Of a DNA stretch of 64,000 bases, positions 9,101 to 18,600 are shown one piece after another. A model generated the notes under the pieces. The model was not told the origin of the DNA. It searched no databases and saw only the letters and a program-made list of their open reading frames with translations. The translations under genes and the position numbers were made by a program. Source of the DNA: Muribaculaceae bacterium (GTDB lineage: Bacteria > Bacteroidota > Bacteroidia > Bacteroidales > Muribaculaceae); contig JAFUKL010000011.1 of assembly GCA_017473615.1 (NCBI GenBank), forward strand, positions 1 to 64,000. The letters are read 5' to 3'. Numbering within the stretch: position 1 is the stretch's first letter; each line of letters begins with the position of its first letter.

Positions 9101-12100
9101 CCACCCGGGAATACAGCCGGCGGTTCAGGCCACATATTCTGATCATCACGCTTGGTGAATGACACAAAACCGGTGTTATAGATATACATTTCGGTATATT
9201 TCTTACCGTAGAATGGGAATTCAAACGGAAGTTCTACCGTAGTGTAATCATTCTGGTTGTAATATGAGAAGTTGTATTGTTCTCCCAAACCTGTAGTTTC
9301 GATGTCAACCCACTCATAGGCAATATTTTCATCATCTACGGCAGTCTTGTAAGCATAAGAAACATCAGCATCGCCCGGATTGTTGTCGATAATATTGGTA
9401 AATGCGCCCGGAAGCACTGAGAATACAAGATTTTCATCACCACTATTGCTTACAGTAAGTTCTTTTGTCAACTCAGCACCACTTTCCACAGTTTCTGTAA
9501 TCTCACTGAAACTTAATGTAGCCGCAGGACAACCGATAACTTCACCAACAAGTGTAACTTGCATTTCTCCCGTGGTTGCTGTAATTGTCATCTTATCTGT
9601 TACAGAGCCTTCGGTTTCAGTAGGCAATGTAACTACAATATCCTTAGCCATACCCGGTTCTATAGTGAACGGAGTTGTCACATCTGTCTTAAACAAGCCC
9701 GAAGCTATGACTACAGAAGACACTTCAAGAACTGATTTACCGGCATTCTTAACGGTAACAGGAAGTTGAGACACTGAAGTGCGGAATACTTGACCGAAGT
9801 CTATCACATCACTTTCAAGTACTGCATCAGCCGTCAAACTTGCTCCGGTGATGTTGGCATTGAAGTTTACATAAGCGGTAGCTGCGTTTGGATCATTGGT
9901 CTCAATAGTCAGTCTGTTGGTTGTCGCTCCTGCATACATCGTATCGTTTGCCTTAACGGTAGCGTTCACCGTTACCGATTCACCCGGATTTACCAAACCA
10001 TAAGCCGGTTCGATAGCTGTAATGAAGTAAGCAGCCGGAGCTTCAATCTTCACAGAGCTTCCCGTTGTGAAATGCTCATATAGATGAGCAGCAGCGTCAT
10101 CGGGATAATTACCCCAATAGTCGGCAATGTCGGCTGAAGTGATTACCAACGGGTCGTTTCCTTCAGGATCTTTTATTGCACAGAACAGAGTAGAACCGCC
10201 TTGGAACAAACGGTCGATTTCGAATTCCCCAGTCCAATCATCATAACCCATTTCTGTGCGGATATAGTCATCATAGAAAATTTCCACGTCACCGTTAGCC
10301 GACAGCATGATACGGAATGAGATAGGAGTGGTCTCAACATCATATTTCACAGCCAACACATTTTCGAACTTAACCACGAACTTGCCGTCCTGCTTAGCGT
10401 AAACGACCTTTGAGTTAGGACCGAATTGCAATTGATGACCGTAGGCCGAGATATAACCCACGCCCTTGATACTCTCCGATGATTCCGATAGTGGCGGGAA
10501 ATAAGAATATTCGCCCACCGAGAATGCAATAGCACCAAGGCTGTTGATATACACCTTATCGTAGGTCTTACCGTAGAATGGGAAGTCAAAGCCAAGCGGA
10601 ATAGCGTTGGTTACCTTCACATCGTCGGTAAATGTAGAAGTTATATCTATACCGCCAATAAGTTCCGGATTACCATCGTAAGCGAAATCGGTTGCACCTT
10701 TTAAGTTGGTCAGCGCAGTGTAGCCATACTTATGAGACGCTTTTCCGTTGCTTACCTCAAGTTTTTGATCGGAGAATTTCGGGAATACGTATTCAAGCGG
10801 ATAGTTACCTTCATTCTTGATAGTGAACTCAGAAGTAACTGCTTCTGCCTCTACATCCACATCACCCAAATCAAGTGTGTCGGGTTCTATTACTATCTTG
10901 GCAGGGTCGGTGGCAACACCTTGAACGGTAATCTTAAACTCGATACCATTTGCATTCTTGATTGTGACCGTTCCGGTATGGCTGCCAGCCGATTGCGGAG
11001 TGTATTTCACAGTCAATTTTGCAGCAGAGCGAGCAGCGATACCCGATGATGGTATATTGTCTACAGAATAGTGTTCTGAAGATATGGTGCAGTCACTCTT
11101 TTGAAGCGCACCGTATTTACCGGTAAACACACCATAACCTTCGTTATACAATTCCACGTCTATCGACTTGCTTTCTCCTACCAAGAGTGAACCGAAATTG
11201 ATAACCTTAACAGGAACCAACTGCGGAACATTGCCTTTCACGGTTACTGTTACAGGAATCTTGGTAGTGTTAGTTTCGCTTTCGTTGGTAGTAAAACTTA
11301 CATTGAATTTATAAGTACCGTTAACGAGTTTCTGACCATCGTTTAACATCGATACTTCTTGTGACTCGCCATATTTGACTTGACCTTCCGACGGGCTAAG
11401 CGTGAACACCTTGTCCCAAGCCGGATTCTTGCTTATGGCAGTGATAGCCCAAGACACACCGTTGCCCATTGTTTCATACGGGCTGCCCTTCAATGCTTCA
11501 GACAACAGCATCCAAGTCTTACCCATGTCGTTACTCATATAGCTGTAAGAACCGTAAGTTTCTTCAGCAGTGGCAAGACCGAGCGGATAATTTTCTTGGT
11601 TACTTTCAGCAGGGAAGTGTACAACCACCCAGAATGACGTCCCGGGAGCAAAGAATATTTGCTCGCTAAGCGGTACTTGATAACCGTTATAGAAATAAGA
11701 CGGGGTTACCTCGGCAAGAAGAGTAGCAGAACTTATAGCTTTGCTGCCGTCATAAATCTGGATTGTAGGATTTTGCCCGTAAGTGGAATTAATTTCTACA
11801 TTGGTAAGATTGAATCCGTTAGGATAGGTGGCTGCATCAACAGTAAACCATTGAGCTTCAGAGTTAGGAAGTGACTTATCTGATTCACCGATGGATGCCC
11901 AATACTCTTTGTAATATTTAAAGCTCTGCGGATAATCGTCTTTTTCGTAGTCGGCGGTAACTAATTCCGATGCTTTGGACGCATAAGGAGTTATGCCTAT
12001 TTTTGATTTCGAAGAAACAACATTACCGATTGTAGGTCTGATTGAACCAAGTGACCTTGTTGCCGGAGTATAACTTGTTGTGCCAATTTTACCTTGCCAC

Positions 12101-14043
12101 TTCAACAATCCCTCGTCTTGGTTACTTATGTTAAAGATTGCGTTTCCTGTATCGCTTATAGAGGCATCGATAGTGAAAGACAGCGAAGTCTTGTCTATAG
12201 CCATCTTAGGACCGGCATTTGTAGTAGCCGAAATCACCGGAGACAAAGCCGATGCTTCACCCCAACGGTTCACAGCCTTCAATGCCATATAATAGGTAGT
12301 AAGCGGTTGAAGACCGGTAAGCTCGTATGTAGCAGTCTCACCGGATGAAAGGAATTTTGTATCGATACTTACACGGTCGATTGCTGACAAGTCGGAAGAT
12401 GCGTCAAATTCGGTAGTACTGTAATACAGGATATGGTTGAACACATTGTTGTCGCTTGATGCTGGAACAACCCATTCCAACGATACATTGTCTTGTCCCG
12501 GATAAGCGTTTATGGCAGCAACCGCTTCGGGTGCACTGCCGTCGCCCATAACAAGCACTTTGGCGGCATCGATGTAACCGCTACCGAACAGTCCCTCTAC
12601 TTGAGGATTGGCTGTATAGAAGTCATTGACCGATGTTACAAGTTGCTGGCGTAAAGTTTCGTTAACGAATTCCGGTTTGCCATATTTACTCAAGAACAAT
12701 GCAGCAATACCCGAAACGTGAGGTGTTGCCATTGAAGTACCTTCGCTATAACCGTATTGGTTATTCGGGAGCGTACTCAGGATTCCGTGTATGTCACCGA
12801 AGTCCATAATTCCACCCGGAGCTACCACGTCAACCCATTCTCCGTAGTTGGAGTAAGAAGACGGAGTGAGGTCGTCGTTCATGGCAGCAACACACACAAC
12901 CGGTTCGTAACAACCGGGATACCAATTGCCTGTAGAACCGCTGTTTCCTGCTGCGAATATACACAGACCGCCTGTCATATTGTCGCCTCCGGCATATTTT
13001 GTAAAGTAGTCGATAGCGTCAAGAACCGATTGTTCCACATAGTCGGCTGAAGCCCAGCCCCAAGAGCATTGGGCGATTGAAGCCCCGCGTCTTGCAGCAT
13101 ATACGATAGCTGCAGCAAAATCGGCATCTTGAGTACCCGAACGAGAGTCGAATACCTGAACTGAAATCATTTTCACACCGCTATCGGTGTTTCCGTTACC
13201 ACCGGCTACACCGGCCACACCCTTGCCGTTATTGTTTACGGCGGCAACAGTTCCTGCCACGTGTGTACCGTGGTCGTGAGGATAGATTTCTCCGGTATTG
13301 GTACAGAAGTTCCAGCCGTAGATGTCATCTACATATCCGTTATTGTCATCATCTACACCCGTAGTACCGTTCAATTCGGCAGTATTCACTGCGATATTGG
13401 CAGCAAGGTCTTCGTGAGTAAGGTCGATACCTCCGTCTATGACAGCCACAATAACGTCTTTACTACCTGTTGTGGTTTCCCACGCTTTGAACAAGTTGAT
13501 GTCGGCACCGGCTTTACTCTGCGATATGCTGCCGTCATTGTTGTAATGCCATTGAGAAGGCAGATACGGGTCATTGAACGGCATTGTGGAGCTTGCAGCT
13601 TTTGGCGCAGCTTTAACCTTGCGGAATTTTGCGTCTTCTTTAAGTTCCATAGGGATGATGCCGTGAGCGTACTGCACACCTGCCGTACGTTTAAACACAC
13701 TTATCGCCTGCTCGGTGGTTACGCTCTCATCGAAGGTAATATCATACCAACGATTAAGACCGAATTCAGCCAATCGAGCTTCATCCTTAGGCGAGTAAGG
13801 AATCATTCTGCGGATGCTGTAAGCCTTGATTGCCTTGGAAGAGGCATCAAGTGGCGTGATACCGGTAGAAAGTACGCCTGCAGTCTTCATGCGTGGCGAG
13901 TTACCCACTTGAGCTGCAACCTCAGGCTGCAGTTTAACGCGGATAACACCTTTTCTCGGTGTCACCTGTACGGCATACGCAAAAACATTGCCACTCACAA
14001 ATACCATGAGCAACAATAACAATCTTAGTGCTAATTTTTGCAT
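6196..14043 (-). CDS. Very large secreted S8 (subtilisin-like) serine protease with T9SS sorting domain
   Basis: A 2615-residue multidomain protein. A signal peptide ends near residue 22. A propeptide region (about 25-150) precedes an S8 catalytic domain (about 160-500) with Asp203 (VIDGGID), His258 (HGTHVAG), oxyanion Asn367 (AAGNSG) and Ser437 (GTSMATP). Downstream are a fibronectin type III-like module (about 505-610), several Ig/ASH-like beta modules and at least two repeats built around the pattern FPFYGK-x-Y-x5-N-x-G. A cadherin-like segment (SDPDGDEMTYEL) follows, then a C-terminal T9SS type A domain (VYPNPVVETLYV ... LAEGVYVLKV). It is probably exported and anchored to the cell surface, where it cleaves host, dietary or bacterial proteins. 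Substrate is unknown. The minus-strand leader is about 120 nt, with a TAACTTTG element at 14169-14176. Confidence 0.93.
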   Translation of the reverse strand: MQKLALRLLLLLMVFVSGNVFAYAVQVTPRKGVIRVKLQPEVAAQVGNSPRMKTAGVLSTGITPLDASSKAIKAYSIRRMIPYSPKDEARLAEFGLNRWYDITFDESVTTEQAISVFKRTAGVQYAHGIIPMELKEDAKFRKVKAAPKAASSTMPFNDPYLPSQWHYNNDGSISQSKAGADINLFKAWETTTGSKDVIVAVIDGGIDLTHEDLAANIAVNTAELNGTTGVDDDNNGYVDDIYGWNFCTNTGEIYPHDHGTHVAGTVAAVNNNGKGVAGVAGGNGNTDSGVKMISVQVFDSRSGTQDADFAAAIVYAARRGASIAQCSWGWASADYVEQSVLDAIDYFTKYAGGDNMTGGLCIFAAGNSGSTGNWYPGCYEPVVCVAAMNDDLTPSSYSNYGEWVDVVAPGGIMDFGDIHGILSTLPNNQYGYSEGTSMATPHVSGIAALFLSKYGKPEFVNETLRQQLVTSVNDFYTANPQVEGLFGSGYIDAAKVLVMGDGSAPEAVAAINAYPGQDNVSLEWVVPASSDNNVFNHILYYSTTEFDASSDLSAIDRVSIDTKFLSSGETATYELTGLQPLTTYYMALKAVNRWGEASALSPVISATTNAGPKMAIDKTSLSFTIDASISDTGNAIFNISNQDEGLLKWQGKIGTTSYTPATRSLGSIRPTIGNVVSSKSKIGITPYASKASELVTADYEKDDYPQSFKYYKEYWASIGESDKSLPNSEAQWFTVDAATYPNGFNLTNVEINSTYGQNPTIQIYDGSKAISSATLLAEVTPSYFYNGYQVPLSEQIFFAPGTSFWVVVHFPAESNQENYPLGLATAEETYGSYSYMSNDMGKTWMLLSEALKGSPYETMGNGVSWAITAISKNPAWDKVFTLSPSEGQVKYGESQEVSMLNDGQKLVNGTYKFNVSFTTNESETNTTKIPVTVTVKGNVPQLVPVKVINFGSLLVGESKSIDVELYNEGYGVFTGKYGALQKSDCTISSEHYSVDNIPSSGIAARSAAKLTVKYTPQSAGSHTGTVTIKNANGIEFKITVQGVATDPAKIVIEPDTLDLGDVDVEAEAVTSEFTIKNEGNYPLEYVFPKFSDQKLEVSNGKASHKYGYTALTNLKGATDFAYDGNPELIGGIDITSTFTDDVKVTNAIPLGFDFPFYGKTYDKVYINSLGAIAFSVGEYSYFPPLSESSESIKGVGYISAYGHQLQFGPNSKVVYAKQDGKFVVKFENVLAVKYDVETTPISFRIMLSANGDVEIFYDDYIRTEMGYDDWTGEFEIDRLFQGGSTLFCAIKDPEGNDPLVITSADIADYWGNYPDDAAAHLYEHFTTGSSVKIEAPAAYFITAIEPAYGLVNPGESVTVNATVKANDTMYAGATTNRLTIETNDPNAATAYVNFNANITGASLTADAVLESDVIDFGQVFRTSVSQLPVTVKNAGKSVLEVSSVVIASGLFKTDVTTPFTIEPGMAKDIVVTLPTETEGSVTDKMTITATTGEMQVTLVGEVIGCPAATLSFSEITETVESGAELTKELTVSNSGDENLVFSVLPGAFTNIIDNNPGDADVSYAYKTAVDDENIAYEWVDIETTGLGEQYNFSYYNQNDYTTVELPFEFPFYGKKYTEMYIYNTGFVSFTKRDDQNMWPEPPAVFPGGSIYTNIIAPYWGLHTMDVSKTAGTYHYVTEDQAVVSWMEYGNTMNMGVCYQLIMKKDGSFKFQYKGYGEYPVIYDAFGLAGVANEDGSQSLVIPDRLIQFNNAVQFYPVVETTIAPSESKSLNVVVDTDKMAGAYTDVITVNTNIPAKEKIEIPVNLTVTGVAVPVFPTDTIVEEHVAGYVDYNDPFGPANGVGSYDILIDIANTGKASFSVDYMEIVSDATYLDPYYGDELPAFQYLGYYGMHYDSWFGTSYEGWGLYQGSPIVVDNKGLKLAIPVAYDVANKIGEYKGEVVLMVSGLEDVSEIRIPFKVIVTDIPYAYINKEMEPVTEIRIENAAPDHKSVETVTLSNMGAYKLKYELKLDPTGVGEEADNLGGGGIAPMSHTVDVLADTAVKVLSSNLKTEITPLANKTENVLDAPSADAFEYNNALYHPSLTGRGSLSYGSGTTYGQYIAATYYEVPEEGFNISHVYFASTLSNLDDKGNIESVLSNVDYTIEIVAGDDYENGTVLGKGTFHVDEMDGAQFIIAPLDKAVYLEGGQGFYIRITYPIGVKYPAYMTYKEDSVVSNRYMGYVDGYGWFDVASMFKDTYGSLGYIMTALETVPGEPWVKVLNETSTGEIAVEESVDINIAINAAAAPLEKGNKAMLVIKSNDPQQPIINFPIYLDLNGAPTITAPTESVYAKEGAETNVTINVTDAEGDDLTLMFSDPSQLATVKSVKSVDTTAEVVTAEDGTISVKNAPSGAVVEVSVTPSYEDAGKYAFTLTASDVYESKAQAIVNYEVQDVNRAPEAIVMEDLQIALDAVSPVIALENLFSDPDGDEMTYELILSKEGIVSSFVNATNVIFIGTNVGEVTVKVVATDANGASTSTEFKVIVTEPSGIDENSLNAKVEVYPNPVVETLYVTCDFSDKNAVYAIYAANGSLVYSSKGAAVQGESKSINVANLAEGVYVLKVTTENGSATFHVVKK

Positions 14044-14168
14044 AATTCGATAAATTAGTGAATAATATAGTTAATTAAATAGAAATAATCTACGACAATC
14101 TTTTTTAACACTTCAAGACGATATAAAACCGCTTGTATTCAAGTTTATAAACTATAAAATCGAATTCA

Positions 14169-14176
14169 CAAAGTTA
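14169..14176 (-). promoter_or_regulatory. Putative -7 element of the subtilase gene
   Basis: On the minus strand the sequence reads TAACTTTG, matching TAnnTTTG. No good -33 box is seen. It implies a leader of about 119 nt that ends in a motif (ATTCACTAATTTA) shared with the secreted-protein gene that starts at 34351. Confidence 0.4.
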
Positions 14177-14270
14177 ACACTTTTATTACGAAAAACGGAG
14201 AATTTGTGATAAAATGTTGTAAAACGATAACAAATTTAACTAATTTGTGCGTTTTAGAAAATTAAAAAAA

Positions 14271-15479
14271 CTATTTGCGCGGCAATTCGATACGGAAAGT
14301 AGTGCCACGACCTACTTCCGACTCTTTCACGTAGATGCGCCCGTCATGATATTCTTCAATGATGCGTTTCACCAATGTAAGCCCTAATCCCCAACCGCGT
14401 TTTTTGGTTGTGTAACCGGGATTGAACACCGTCTTGAAATTCTTGCGTGCTATGCCTTTTCCGGAATCGGTCACATCGATGAATATGGTACTCTGATTGC
14501 TTGATATAGCCACGGTTATAGAGCCTTCACCCTGCATGGCATCCACTGCGTTTTTGGTAAGATTCTCCATTACCCATTCAAAAAGAGACATACAAAGCAG
14601 GACACCGCACTCTTCCTCGGCAGGACTAATGGTGAGACTTACTCGCTGCGATATACGCGTGCGCATGTATTCAAGGCTTTCGGTCACCGATTCATTGATG
14701 AAAGCAAGTTCCATTTCGGGTTTTGAACCTATCTTCGAAAATCGATCGGCTATTATCGACAACCTATGCACATCCTTGTTCATGTCTTCCACAATCGAAT
14801 GGTCGAGTTCGGTGGTCTCAAGCATCTGCATCCATGCCATAAGCGATGAAATGGGCGTACCGAGTTGGTGCGCTGTCTCTTTTGACAATCCCACCCACAC
14901 CTTGTTTTGTTCTGCTTTCTTGATGCTTATCAGGGCAAAATACACGATCAGGATAAACACAATGAGTACCCCCAACATTACATACGGAAATATTTGCAGC
15001 CTGTAAAGCAGAGTAGAATCTTCGTAATAGAGGTGTTGGGTAACACCTTCATCGATGTGGATGTCGATGCGGTTGGAAGTGTTTTTCAATGCTTTAAGTT
15101 TGCCTGCAAGAAAAGCCTCGTTTTCAGGTGTCAAGTCATATAATCCTATACTGTCGGCAGGATTGGGCAGTGTGAAATTTCGGTGTAACAATATATTGTC
15201 CATCTCGTCTACAAGAAGAACAGGAATATTGTCGTTGGCTTCAATGATACTCAGCAGAAAGTTTACATTGGCAGTCGATGCCGAATCGGTTGCGAATGAT
15301 GCCGATGCAAGCTCTTTGGTTGCGTCAGCCCATATTTGCATGCGGTTGCGCTCCTGTTTCGACAAATCCTTTACCAGATTATTGGAAAAATACAGGAAAT
15401 TGCCTACAAGCAGAATGGAAACAGCCACAAGAACCCATTTCCATATTCGACGTGCGTGATATATATCAAAGAAAGCCAT
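14271..15479 (-). CDS. Membrane-bound sensor histidine kinase
   Basis: A 402-residue kinase. Two membrane helices (about 15-32 and 164-186) enclose a periplasmic sensor segment of about 130 residues. The H-box KETAHQLGTPISSLMAW follows with phospho-acceptor His204; then come an N-box (ENLTKNAVDAM), a G1 box (DSGKGI) and a G2 box (GWGLGLTLVKRI) of the HATPase domain. No response regulator gene is adjacent, so it is an orphan kinase with an unknown partner and signal. A well-formed promoter (15500-15530, minus strand) lies just upstream, divergent from the DUF2723 gene. Confidence 0.93.
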   Translation of the reverse strand: MAFFDIYHARRIWKWVLVAVSILLVGNFLYFSNNLVKDLSKQERNRMQIWADATKELASASFATDSASTANVNFLLSIIEANDNIPVLLVDEMDNILLHRNFTLPNPADSIGLYDLTPENEAFLAGKLKALKNTSNRIDIHIDEGVTQHLYYEDSTLLYRLQIFPYVMLGVLIVFILIVYFALISIKKAEQNKVWVGLSKETAHQLGTPISSLMAWMQMLETTELDHSIVEDMNKDVHRLSIIADRFSKIGSKPEMELAFINESVTESLEYMRTRISQRVSLTISPAEEECGVLLCMSLFEWVMENLTKNAVDAMQGEGSITVAISSNQSTIFIDVTDSGKGIARKNFKTVFNPGYTTKKRGWGLGLTLVKRIIEEYHDGRIYVKESEVGRGTTFRIELPRK

Positions 15480-15499
15480 GCGTCAGTTAATATACATCG

Positions 15500-15530
15500 C
15501 AAAAATACGCAAGTTTACCCGATTTTCAAA
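15500..15530 (-). promoter_or_regulatory. Promoter of the histidine kinase gene
   Basis: On the minus strand TTTG (15530-15527), an exact 19-bp spacer and TATTTTTG (15507-15500), a full match to the Bacteroidetes consensus. The predicted start is about 14 nt before the ATG. Confidence 0.75.
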
Positions 15531-15622
15531 AATAATAGGCATCAGGAATGCTCCTAATCGTGTAAAGAACTTAAAAAACTTAATTTTTGGCACAGTTTAC
15601 GTGATATTCAGATGCGTTGTAT

Positions 15623-15630
15623 TATCTTTG
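15623..15630 (+). promoter_or_regulatory. Putative -7 element of the DUF2723 operon
   Basis: TATCTTTG, a perfect TAnnTTTG match, 52 bp before the ATG. The -33 region (around 15596-15600, GTTTAC) is only a weak match. Confidence 0.5.
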
Positions 15631-15681
15631 TTGATTGAATAATTGTGAAATAACGTAATTAATAATATAGATCTCAGTCAA

Positions 15682-18600
15682 ATGATGAGAAAATACAATG
15701 TAATTAACACAACGCTGGGATGGCTTATGTTTGCCGTAGCTGCTGTCACTTATATGCTTACGATAGAGCCTACTGCCAGTTTTTGGGATTGTGGAGAGTT
15801 CATCTCACAAGGTTACAAACTTGAAGTAGGACACCCGCCGGGCAACCCTATCTTTATTTTGGCGGCACGTTTCATGATAAATTTCGTGGGCAACGATATC
15901 ACTAAAATTGCAATGGCGGTCAACGCCATGAGTGCATTATTCAGTGCAGGCACGATATTGTTGCTTTTCTGGACGATAACACACTTGGTGAAACGCCTTG
16001 TCGTGAAAGACGATGAAGAGGATAGTATGTCGCTTGTACAGATGCTTGTGATTTTCGGCAGCGGAGTGTGCGGTTCGTTGGTATATGCTTGGAGTGACAC
16101 ATTCTGGTTCTCGGCTGTTGAGGCTGAAGTGTATGCATTCTCTTCATTCTGTACTGCACTCGTTTTTTGGCTTATACTGAAATGGGAAAGCCATGCCGAT
16201 GAGGCACATAGCGACCGTTATCTGATACTTATAGCTTACATTGTAGGTGTTTCGATTGCCGTGCATTTGCTTAACCTGCTTTGTATTCCTGCCATCGTGC
16301 TTGTTTACTATTACAAGAAATACAGCAACACAACGGTAAAAGGCTCATTGCTCGCACTGCTGCTGTCGTTTGTTATCATTGCATTTATCTTGTACGGATT
16401 GGTACCGGGATTTGTTGAAATGGGACAATGGTTTGAATTGCTCTTTGTAAATACGTTAGGTTTTGGCTTCAATAGCGGAGTACTATTCTATGCAATTCTT
16501 GATGTAGCTATATTTTCTTGGTGTATATATGAGTTATATAAGCAGAAGAGTGCAGTTCGCATAAAGCTATCATTCTTCTGCACCTTGTTTTTCTCCGGAA
16601 TGCTGCTTATCGGTAATGGCGTTCTATTGCCTCTGCTTCTCACAGCAGCTTTGGCAGTTTATTTATGGAAATTCTGCAAGAAAATTCCGGTACGTTGGTT
16701 TACAATCACGGCAATGAGTATTTTTGTGATATTCATAGGATATTCCTCTTATGCTGTGATTCTTATACGCTCCAATGCTCAGACACCTATGGATCAGAAC
16801 TCACCTGACAATGTGTTCGCTCTTTCAAGCTATCTTAACCGCGAGCAGTATGGAGACCGCCCCTTACTATATGGGCAGACTTTTAACTCAGGTGTCGTGT
16901 ACCAAGCCAATTCCGCAGGAAACTTGAAACCAATTATAAGTGAAGGCAAGACACTGTATGCCAAGGAAGTAAAAACCGACTCAACTGCTCCCGACAGATA
17001 TGTTGCCATAGGCAAGTCTAAGGAATATAAAATGACTCCGGAGCTTGATATGCTCTTCCCGCGCATGTACAGCGGACAGCATGCCGCACAATACAAAGAA
17101 TGGGTGGGTATGAAAGGTAAGCCGGTAAACGCAACCACTTATATGGATGAAAAGGGTAATCCTATAGGAATGGATACAAAGATAAAGCCCACATTCCTTG
17201 AAAATCTGCAGTTCTTCTTGGATTATCAATTGAGCTACATGTACTGGAGATATTTCATGTGGAACTTCGCCGGACGCCAAAATGACATTCAAGGCAATGG
17301 AGAAATTACGCAAGGAAACTGGATAAGCGGTATTCCGTTTATCGATAATCTGCGCTTGGGAGACCAGAGCCTTATGCCAAGTGACCTTACAACAGGCAAC
17401 AAGGGGCACAACGTGTTCTATATGTTGCCGTTGATTCTCGGTATCATAGGACTGCTTTGGCAGGCATACGCCAATAAGCGAGGCATCGAGCAGTTCTGGG
17501 TTATATTCTTCCTATTCTTTATGACCGGTATTGCTATTGTAATATACCTTAACCAAACACCGAGCCAAGTGCGCGAACGCGATTACGCATACGCAGGTTC
17601 ATTCTATGCGTTTGCAATATGGGTGGGAATGGGTGTAGCCGGATTGTGGAAACTCATTACATATCTGCTTGGTAAAGCCGGCTCAAAAATGAAAGCCTAC
17701 GGACAAGACAGACAAAACCTTGCAGCAGCATGCGCAGCAGCAGTCATAGGTTTGCTTGTACCGTTGCAAATGGTAAGCCAGACTTGGGATGACCATGACC
17801 GTTCCGGACGCTATTGCGCACGAGATTTCGGCATGAACTATCTCTCCAGTGTGGATGAAAACGGTATAATCTTCACCAACGGAGATAACGACACATTCCC
17901 GTTGTGGTATGCACAGGAAGTTGAAGATTATCGCACCGACGTAAGAGTGGTAAATTTGAGTTATCTGTCTACCGACTGGTATATCAATCAGATGAAACGC
18001 TCGGCTTACGGCTCGGCTCCGTTGCCTATGATGGCTAAGGATGACAGTTTTGCTTATGACCGACGCCAATACGGATATTTCATCGAACCCGATACATTGC
18101 GCGTACCGGCGTTGAAGGCTCTTGAACACTATTATGGAGATCACAGTAAGAATAAGGCTTATAATTTGTATGAGTTCAAATACCCTGTAATGTACATCCC
18201 TTCAAATGCCGAAGAGGCTGTAAAGCAAAAAGTGGTTCCGGAACGATACAAGGATTACGCCAATCCTTATATAGACTTGAATATGCTTATGGAGAAAGAG
18301 GCTGCAGCCGATGAAGCATTAAGCTCAAGCAAAGTGATGTCAATAGACATCATAGCATCAAGTATTGCCGAGGGTTGGAAACGTCCTGTATATTTTGCCA
18401 TGACAGTTCCACAAAAGTACTATTTGGGTCTCAGCCCATACATGATGAATACCGGTATGGCTTATCAGGTAACACCGCTAAGCTACAATATGAGCGGTGA
18501 GGCAGGTGTGAATACCGAAAAAATGTATGAGAATGTAACTCGTAAATTCCGCTGGGGCGGACTTGATACGGCTGAGCCGGGTTCGCTTTATTTGGATGAA

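Noticed and set aside
13261-14019. A 252-codon open frame antisense to the subtilase, and a similar 254-codon frame antisense to polA (23326-24090)
   Set aside because: Both lie wholly inside well-supported genes, and they have no domain, motif or promoter. They reflect codon bias of the real strand.
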